Source: an uncultured Pedobacter sp.
GTDB taxonomy: Bacteria > Bacteroidota > Bacteroidia > Sphingobacteriales > Sphingobacteriaceae
Assembly (NCBI RefSeq): GCF_946480185.1
Contig: NZ_CAMLIG010000036.1
Span: 1 to 39,866 of the forward strand
Length of the DNA stretch: 39,866 bases
Direction: 5' to 3'
A program made the translations under genes and the position numbers. Shown one piece after another: positions 35,591 to 39,866 of the stretch; position 1 is the stretch's first letter; every line of letters begins with the position of its first letter. The notes under the pieces were generated by a model. It saw only the letters and a program-made list of their open reading frames with translations. It was not told where the DNA came from and ran no database searches.

Positions 35591-36160
35591 ATGAAAAAAA
35601 TAATTTCATTTATGCACATCTCTCTTGACGGTTTTGTTGCAGGACCCAAGGGAGAAATGGACTGGATTAAAGTTGACGAAGAAATATTTGACCACGTAGG
35701 CAAGCGAATAAATGAAAGCGATACTGCATTATATGGCCGTGTAACTTACGATATGATGGAAAATTACTGGCCTACCGCAGGTGACCAGCCAAACGCCAGC
35801 AAACACGATATTGAACATTCAAATTGGTATAAAAATGCCCATAAAGTTGTTTTATCAAAAACAATGAAAAACAATGATTTGAAAAACACAAGCATTATTA
35901 GCAACAACCTATCTGAAAACATAAATAAAATAAAGCAACAGCAAGGTGAGGAAATTTTGCTTTTTGGCAGCCCCACCGCAACACATGCTTTAATGCAGCA
36001 GCACCTTATTGACGGTTACTGGCTATTTGTTAATCCAATTATTCTTGGACAAGGTATTCCGCTGTTTACAAACATCAAAGACAAAGTAAAACTAAAACTG
36101 TTGAACACTCAACAATTTACTTGCGGCGTAACTGCGCTAAATTATACAGTAGAAAAGTAG
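35591..36160 (+). CDS. Dihydrofolate reductase-like (RibD C-terminal family) protein
   Basis: 189 residues. MHISLDGFVAGPKGEMDWIK at the start, LYGRVTYDMMENYWPTAG, VVLSKTMKNNDLKNTSII and GEEILLFGSPTATHALMQQH are the standard blocks of the family. Same fold as the protein at 34051 but clearly diverged in sequence, so not a recent duplicate. A reductase of unknown substrate. Confidence 0.85.
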   Translation: MKKIISFMHISLDGFVAGPKGEMDWIKVDEEIFDHVGKRINESDTALYGRVTYDMMENYWPTAGDQPNASKHDIEHSNWYKNAHKVVLSKTMKNNDLKNTSIISNNLSENINKIKQQQGEEILLFGSPTATHALMQQHLIDGYWLFVNPIILGQGIPLFTNIKDKVKLKLLNTQQFTCGVTALNYTVEK

Positions 36161-36197
36161 CTCAAACTAAAACCAAATCATCTAAAAAAATAAAACT

Positions 36198-36632
36198 ATG
36201 GCAACTGTAAATGCTTATTTAATGTTTGACGGAAACTGCGAGGCAGTTTTCAATTTTTATAAATCTGTTTTTGGCAAAGAGTTTAGCAGCTTCAGCAGAT
36301 TTGGTGAAATCCCTGCGGAAGAAAAAATGCCGGCGCTTGATGAAGAAGGAAATAACAGAGTAATGCATGTAAGTTTGCCCATTAGTGCAGAAACCATATT
36401 AATGGGGAGCGATATTATGCCGGGCATGGGCATGGGTTTAACCGTGGGAGACAATTTTTCGGTTGCAATAGGCGCCAGCTCTAAAGAAGAGGCCGATCAA
36501 TTATTCACCGCACTATCCGAAGGTGGAAAAGTAAAAATGCCCATAGAAATGACTTTTTGGAATGCTTATTTTGGAATGTTGACCGATAAATTCGGCATCA
36601 ACTGGATGGTTAATTTTGATTTGATTAAGTAA
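36198..36632 (+). CDS. VOC superfamily protein, PhnB-like
   Basis: 144 residues. It has the PhnB/3-demethylubiquinone-methyltransferase-like pattern: YLMFDGNCEAVFNFYKSVFG, HVSLPISAETILMGSDIMPG, and WNAYFGMLTDKFGINWMVNF. Despite the name these are not methyltransferases; many bind metals or drugs, and the substrate is unknown. Its start follows the previous stop by 37 nt. Confidence 0.85.
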   Translation: MATVNAYLMFDGNCEAVFNFYKSVFGKEFSSFSRFGEIPAEEKMPALDEEGNNRVMHVSLPISAETILMGSDIMPGMGMGLTVGDNFSVAIGASSKEEADQLFTALSEGGKVKMPIEMTFWNAYFGMLTDKFGINWMVNFDLIK

Positions 36633-36706
36633 GGTTCGCAGTTTGAACGTCATTTCCAATTTTGTGGAAGTATAAGTTTAGGATATCCATTAAGTTATTG
36701 AAGAAA

Positions 36707-37156
36707 ATGAATAATTTATTTAATGAGTCCGACGTTTCGGGAATTATTAGCAGAATAAACAAGCTAAGTGAAAATTCGCAAAACCAATGGGGCAAAATGA
36801 ATGTGGGGCAAATGTTGGCTCACTTAAATGCAGTGTTAGAGACAGCAATCGGGCTAAATGCTCCAAGACGCCTTTTTATCGGAAGAATTATAGGTCCATT
36901 GGTTAAATCGGGTTATTTAAGCGAAAAACCTTTCGCAAAAAATGTCCCGTCAAGCAAATTCTATCTCCCTACCAATCACCGCGATTTTGAAAAAGAGAAA
37001 GCAAAATCTATTGAATTAATTAACCAGTTTTTTATCGGCGGAGCTTCAAAATGCACCACCCATCCACATTCATTCTTTGGGAAGTTAACGCCCGATGAAT
37101 GGGCACTATCACAATGGAAACATTTTGACCATCATTTGAGACAGTTTGGCGCTTAA
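36707..37156 (+). CDS. DUF1569/DinB-like protein
   Basis: 149 residues from ATG 36707 (MNNLFNESDVSGIISRINKL). It has the DUF1569 pattern GKMNVGQMLAHLNAVLETAI and HPHSFFGKLTPDEWALSQWK, then HFDHHLRQFGA, with histidines in DinB-type metal positions (AHLN, HFDHHLRQF). Function unknown, probably a metal-dependent or thiol-linked enzyme. An upstream TTG would extend it by 15 unlikely residues. Confidence 0.82.
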   Translation: MNNLFNESDVSGIISRINKLSENSQNQWGKMNVGQMLAHLNAVLETAIGLNAPRRLFIGRIIGPLVKSGYLSEKPFAKNVPSSKFYLPTNHRDFEKEKAKSIELINQFFIGGASKCTTHPHSFFGKLTPDEWALSQWKHFDHHLRQFGA

Positions 37157-37195
37157 ATGATGGTCATATAAAAATCAAGCTTAAAATTATTGCAC

Positions 37196-37468
37196 ATGGT
37201 TGAGGTGTTTAGTACAAATGTAAAAAGCCATAAAAAGGCCGGTTTTCTACTTTATCAACTGGATAAAGCTTTTCCTGTTTACACCATCAACTTTGATTTG
37301 GACGACTGCGAAAATATCCTTAGAGTACAATCAGACGAAGAACCAATTGATGCTTCACAGATCATTGCTTTGCTCAAAAATTTCGGCTTTGTTGCCGAGG
37401 TGCTTCCGGATATCCCCAACTTTAAGCAACCCTTAATAAATAACACCTTATCAACTACCGTCGGCTAA
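37196..37468 (+). CDS. Small HMA-like (ferredoxin-fold) protein without metal motif
   Basis: 90 residues from ATG 37196. The order beta-alpha-beta-beta-alpha-beta can be read from MVEVFSTNV, KAGFLLYQLDKAF, VYTINFDLDD, ILRVQS, DASQIIALLKNFG and FVAEVLP. This resembles heavy-metal-associated folds, but the CxxC is missing, so copper binding is not expected. Similar small proteins occur widely in Bacteroidota without known function. Confidence 0.6.
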   Translation: MVEVFSTNVKSHKKAGFLLYQLDKAFPVYTINFDLDDCENILRVQSDEEPIDASQIIALLKNFGFVAEVLPDIPNFKQPLINNTLSTTVG

Positions 37469-37536
37469 TTACATGTTGGTTCATCGGGACCCAAGAAATA
37501 AAACTCCGTTGAATCAAACCTCCTAAAAACAAAACA

Positions 37537-37989
37537 ATGATGAAAAACAAATTACTGAGAATGGACAATATGGGTATCGCTGTAGAATCACTGGATAATG
37601 CGATCTCCTTTTTTACTGAAATAGGTTTACAACTACAAGGAAGAATGGTAATTGAAGGAGAATGGGCCGGGCGGGTTACCGGACTTGTTGCTCAAAAGTT
37701 AGAAATAGCGATGATGGTTACTCCAGATGGGCACAGCCGCTTAGAACTTTCTAAATTCATAACACCTTCTGTTATAGCAGACCATCGAACCGCACCTGTA
37801 AATGCGCTTGGTTATTTGCGGGCAATGTTTACCGTTGAAGATATTGACGAAATGGTTGCCAGATTAATTAAACATGGTGCTCAGCTTGTTGGCGAAATTG
37901 TTCAGTATGAAAACTCGTACAAATTATGCTACATCCGCGGAACCGAAGGGCTTTTAATAGGGCTGGCAGAAGAAATTGGCAACAAATGA
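37537..37989 (+). CDS. VOC/glyoxalase superfamily protein
   Basis: 150 residues with two beta-alpha-beta-beta-beta modules: MDNMGIAVESLDNAISFFTE with GLQLQG, then ALGYLRAMFTVEDIDEMVAR and YKLCYIRGTEGLLIGLAEEI. The C-terminal Glu and the position of RGTEG match glyoxalase/dioxygenase-type VOC proteins. ATG at 37537 and 37540 are both possible. Substrate unknown. Different branch from the PhnB-like protein at 36198. Confidence 0.82.
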   Translation: MMKNKLLRMDNMGIAVESLDNAISFFTEIGLQLQGRMVIEGEWAGRVTGLVAQKLEIAMMVTPDGHSRLELSKFITPSVIADHRTAPVNALGYLRAMFTVEDIDEMVARLIKHGAQLVGEIVQYENSYKLCYIRGTEGLLIGLAEEIGNK

Positions 37990-38104
37990 ATTATTATTTC
38001 TTTGTACACATCAAATACAATTAACAGCTTTACTTATAAACATAAAACTTCTTTTTAATACACCATTCAAAATTTACTATTATTTGTACATTTAACATTA
38101 AACC

Positions 38105-38554
38105 ATGATGAGCAATACCATAACATTACACAGAGTGTTAACTGCCTCTCCTGACAAAGTTTTTCGGGCTTTTTCAAATGCCGATGCCTACTCAACCTGG
38201 ATTCCGCCTTATGGATTTATCTGTAAGGTTCATCACATGGAATTTCGTGTAGGCGGAAGCTACAAAATGTCGTTCCTTAATTTTACGACAAACAGCTCTC
38301 ATTCTTTTGGAGGCGAAATTATAGCAATTAAAGACAACGAACTGCTTAAATATACCGACCGTTTTGACGACCCTAATTTACCCGGAGAAATGACCACCAC
38401 AGTAACGCTAAAAAAAGTGTTATGCGGTACAGAAATACATATTTTACAGGAAGGAATCCCTGCTGCAATTCCCGTAGAAATGTGTTATTTGGGCTGGCAA
38501 GAATCATTAGAGAAATTAAAGAAACTGGTGGAACCCGTAATTCCGGACGCATAA
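38105..38554 (+). CDS. SRPBCC/AHSA1-family protein
   Basis: 149 residues. TLHRVLTASPDKVFRAFSNA, STWIPPYGFICKVHHMEFRV and GGSYKMSFLNF are the usual AHSA1 blocks, with ETTVTL-like MTTTVTLKKV and the final helix CYLGWQESLEKLKKLV. It binds a hydrophobic ligand or acts as a chaperone cofactor; the role is unknown. ATGs at 38105 and 38108 are both possible. 115 nt of AT-rich DNA separates it from the previous gene, so it may have its own promoter. Confidence 0.85.
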   Translation: MMSNTITLHRVLTASPDKVFRAFSNADAYSTWIPPYGFICKVHHMEFRVGGSYKMSFLNFTTNSSHSFGGEIIAIKDNELLKYTDRFDDPNLPGEMTTTVTLKKVLCGTEIHILQEGIPAAIPVEMCYLGWQESLEKLKKLVEPVIPDA

Positions 38555-38628
38555 AATTAACCCTTTCAACCTATAATACTTTAGCTAAATAAAAGCCAAC
38601 AACTTAAAAAAACATCAAAACCTAAAAA

Positions 38629-39018
38629 ATGAAGAGTTCAGTTAAAACCAAAATCTTATTTGTATTATCGCTCTTGTTTGGGCTACTATTTATTAATGCC
38701 GGGCTAAATAAATTTTTAAACTACATGCCCACACCAAAAAATCTGCCCGAAAAAATGCTGAAAGCAATGGCCGCATTTATGGAAATTGGCTGGTTGATGC
38801 CTTTGGTTGGTATTGCCGAAATTGTGGGTGGTTTGCTCATCATTATCCCAAAAACAAGGGCGCTGGGTGCGCTGGTAATTTTCCCTATCTTAATTGGCAT
38901 TACGCTTACCAATATTTATCAAGACAGCAGCGGTTTGCCAATGGTGGCAATTTTATGGGCAATTTTAATTTGGATAATGGTTGAAAACCGTAGAAAGTAT
39001 TTGCCTTTGGTAAATTAG
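38629..39018 (+). CDS. DoxX family membrane protein
   Basis: 129 residues with four membrane helices. LLFGLLFINAGLNKFLNYMP is the classic DoxX start, followed by MEIGWLMPLVGIAEIVGGLL, ALVIFPILIGITLTNIYQ and a basic tail VENRRKYLPLVN. Function unknown. Last gene of the co-directional array before a 0.8-kb gene-poor stretch. Confidence 0.85.
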   Translation: MKSSVKTKILFVLSLLFGLLFINAGLNKFLNYMPTPKNLPEKMLKAMAAFMEIGWLMPLVGIAEIVGGLLIIIPKTRALGALVIFPILIGITLTNIYQDSSGLPMVAILWAILIWIMVENRRKYLPLVN

Positions 39019-39160
39019 TTTTGATAGCATTAGGATTGGGTTACTTTTTTAGCTGAAGGAAAACAGTTAAAGCCTTTCCGATGGCAATGAGCCGGGAGGA
39101 CTTTAATTTTAAATAATCTTTCAGTTGAAGTCGAGGCTTTCGTTCAGCCTTTCCGTCCCT

Positions 39161-39192
39161 CTTGAGCGGGACTAGCTCAAGTTCTTTTTTTC
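39161..39192 (+). terminator. Intrinsic terminator
   Basis: Perfect 7-bp stem CTTGAGC (39161-39167) and GCTCAAG (39175-39181), a 7-nt loop, followed by TTCTTTTTTTCC. It probably ends transcripts from the DoxX gene and the array upstream. Confidence 0.7.
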
Positions 39193-39300
39193 CTTGATGA
39201 AAAACTAAAAAAACGAGTATGCGAGTTCATGAATTCCTATTAAAATAATAAAACTGGATGAATAAATCAAGGCTTCAGAATCTTTGTTCATTCCACCACA

Positions 39301-39414
39301 ATAAATCTTTTGAGCGCAATCCAAGCCGTGTGAACGGAGGTGCTTTAAAAAAGTGCAACACTTTTGCGGATTGCTGATGGCTGTCAGTTAACAAAGTAAG
39401 TGCAAAAGATTTAT
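39301..39414. repeat. Nested three-tier hairpin element
   Basis: Three perfect inverted pairs are nested in order: outer ATAAATCTTTT (39301-39311) with AAAAGATTTAT (39404-39414), middle GCAATCC (39316-39322) with GGATTGC (39368-39374), inner AAAAGTG (39349-39355) with CACTTTT (39359-39365) around CAA. The whole 114-nt unit can fold as one long imperfect hairpin. It could be a MITE-like repeat, a recombination site or a structured RNA. No coding capacity. Confidence 0.5.
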
Positions 39415-39723
39415 CGGGTTCCAATCCAAACATTCAGAGACCGGACTTGTAAAGAGGATTTGCAAAATAAATCCAATCGATTTCCATAATAAAAGGAGCG
39501 TGGGGGATGCTGGGAGATCAGAAAATAGGAATTTAATTTCTCGAGTTTTTGTGTTAGATTTATTGTTATAAACCATCGACAAAACGCTATATAAATTACG
39601 TTGTATAATGCGTTAAAAGTGATTTTTAGAAATTAATATATTTGAGAAAAACAGGTGCGAGTGGGATTGCGCATAAACAACGGGGGTTTTGTCGTATATA
39701 TGGGGTTTTATTGCACATATGTG

Positions 39724-39806
39724 TAAGTTACCACTAATACTTACCGACAAAATCGCTCGACGGAACTTGAAAATTTATTTTGTTTTTTAGTAACTTATAA
39801 GTTACC
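39724..39806. promoter_or_regulatory. Candidate operator of the toxin gene
   Basis: A perfect 16-bp palindrome GTAACTTATAAGTTAC lies at 39790-39805, 9 bp upstream of the toxin start codon. The half-site TAAGTTACC occurs twice, at 39724-39732 and 39798-39806. Such paired palindromic sites are what autoregulating toxin-antitoxin complexes bind. Confidence 0.55.
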
Positions 39807-39814
39807 TTTGATTA

Positions 39815-39866
39815 ATGAAAGTCAGGGAAGTTATAGCTTATAAAGATTACTTTGAAAGTTTCTTGA
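39815..39866 (+). CDS. RelE/HigB-type toxin, N-terminal fragment cut by window edge
   Basis: From ATG 39815 the first 17 residues read MKVREVIAYKDYFESFL and run off the window. The R-E-V-I-x-Y-K-x-Y-F-x-x-F pattern is the beginning of phage-derived Gp49-like/HigB toxins of the RelE/ParE superfamily, whose genes usually precede an XRE antitoxin. With so few residues the call is provisional. The palindrome just upstream supports it. Confidence 0.5.
   Translation, partial: MKVREVIAYKDYFESFL

Larger units (their letters stand above)
39019..39814. other. Gene-poor region with structured DNA
   Basis: No convincing gene. A minus-strand frame at 39388-39582 overlaps the hairpin element and resembles no protein. 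The region holds a terminator-like hairpin (39161), a nested hairpin element (39301-39414) and the operator region of a toxin gene (39724-39806). Base composition is more even than in the flanking genes, so it may be mobile or repeat-derived DNA. Confidence 0.5.

Noticed and set aside
39301..39414. Integron attC site
   Set aside because: The conserved GTTRRRY/RYYYAAC core pair is not visible at the hairpin ends, so only the general hairpin architecture fits.
39388..39582. 64-codon minus-strand frame
   Set aside because: It overlaps the nested hairpin arms, has low-complexity composition and no recognisable motif.
1..39866. CRISPR array, tRNA or rRNA genes
   Set aside because: No regularly spaced repeat series and no recognisable tRNA or rRNA segments were seen on either strand.

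Overview
The window looks like chromosomal DNA from a Bacteroidota bacterium, probably a Sphingobacteriia/Sphingobacteriaceae-type organism (Pedobacter-like). The reasons are the AT-rich composition, TonB-dependent receptors with N-terminal carboxypeptidase-regulatory-like domains, giant multi-PAS histidine kinases, genes mostly without a Shine-Dalgarno sequence, and at least one promoter of the Bacteroidota type (TAnnTTTG at -7). The genus is an inference; no rRNA or marker gene is present.

Left part (1-9705, minus strand): a two-component signalling block. A CheB-CheR-PAS gene runs straight into a 12-PAS/GAF/histidine-kinase gene. The two reading frames meet at a run of five C/G (6359-6363), and removing one base would give a single polypeptide of about 2998 residues. 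Downstream lie a histidine kinase reduced to its two ends (435-699) and a CheY-like regulator whose last residues are replaced by the end of an insertion sequence (IS21-type repeats at 1-50).

9706-10986 is a gene graveyard: an HTH/XRE (HipB-like) antitoxin pseudogene, the first codons of a HipA-like gene, a frameshifted fragment that may be the C-terminus of a type I restriction subunit, and a strong terminator.

10987-16683 (minus strand) is a phosphate-uptake operon: porin, pstS, pstC, pstA, pstB, phoU. A 37-nt imperfect direct repeat with a 52-nt period overlaps the porin start and is a candidate operator. 17240-18538 (plus) holds a PepSY-like secreted protein and a four-repeat membrane protein.

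19398-27199 (plus) is an outer-membrane cluster: TonB-dependent receptor, beta-helix lipoprotein, a lipoprotein fusing a YncE beta-propeller to a phosphoesterase, and a second YncE propeller. Next to pst/porin it suggests scavenging of organic phosphate. 27323-29930 holds a small exported protein and a second TonB receptor. 29998-31768 is a fluoride riboswitch with its own promoter, followed by a CLC-type fluoride exporter.

32922-39018 (plus) is a run of small stress or housekeeping-type genes behind a Crp/Fnr regulator. Five families each occur exactly twice (SRPBCC, RibD/DHFR-like, DinB-like, DoxX, VOC). The right edge (39019-39866) contains a nested hairpin element and the first codons of a RelE/HigB-type toxin behind a 16-bp perfect palindrome.
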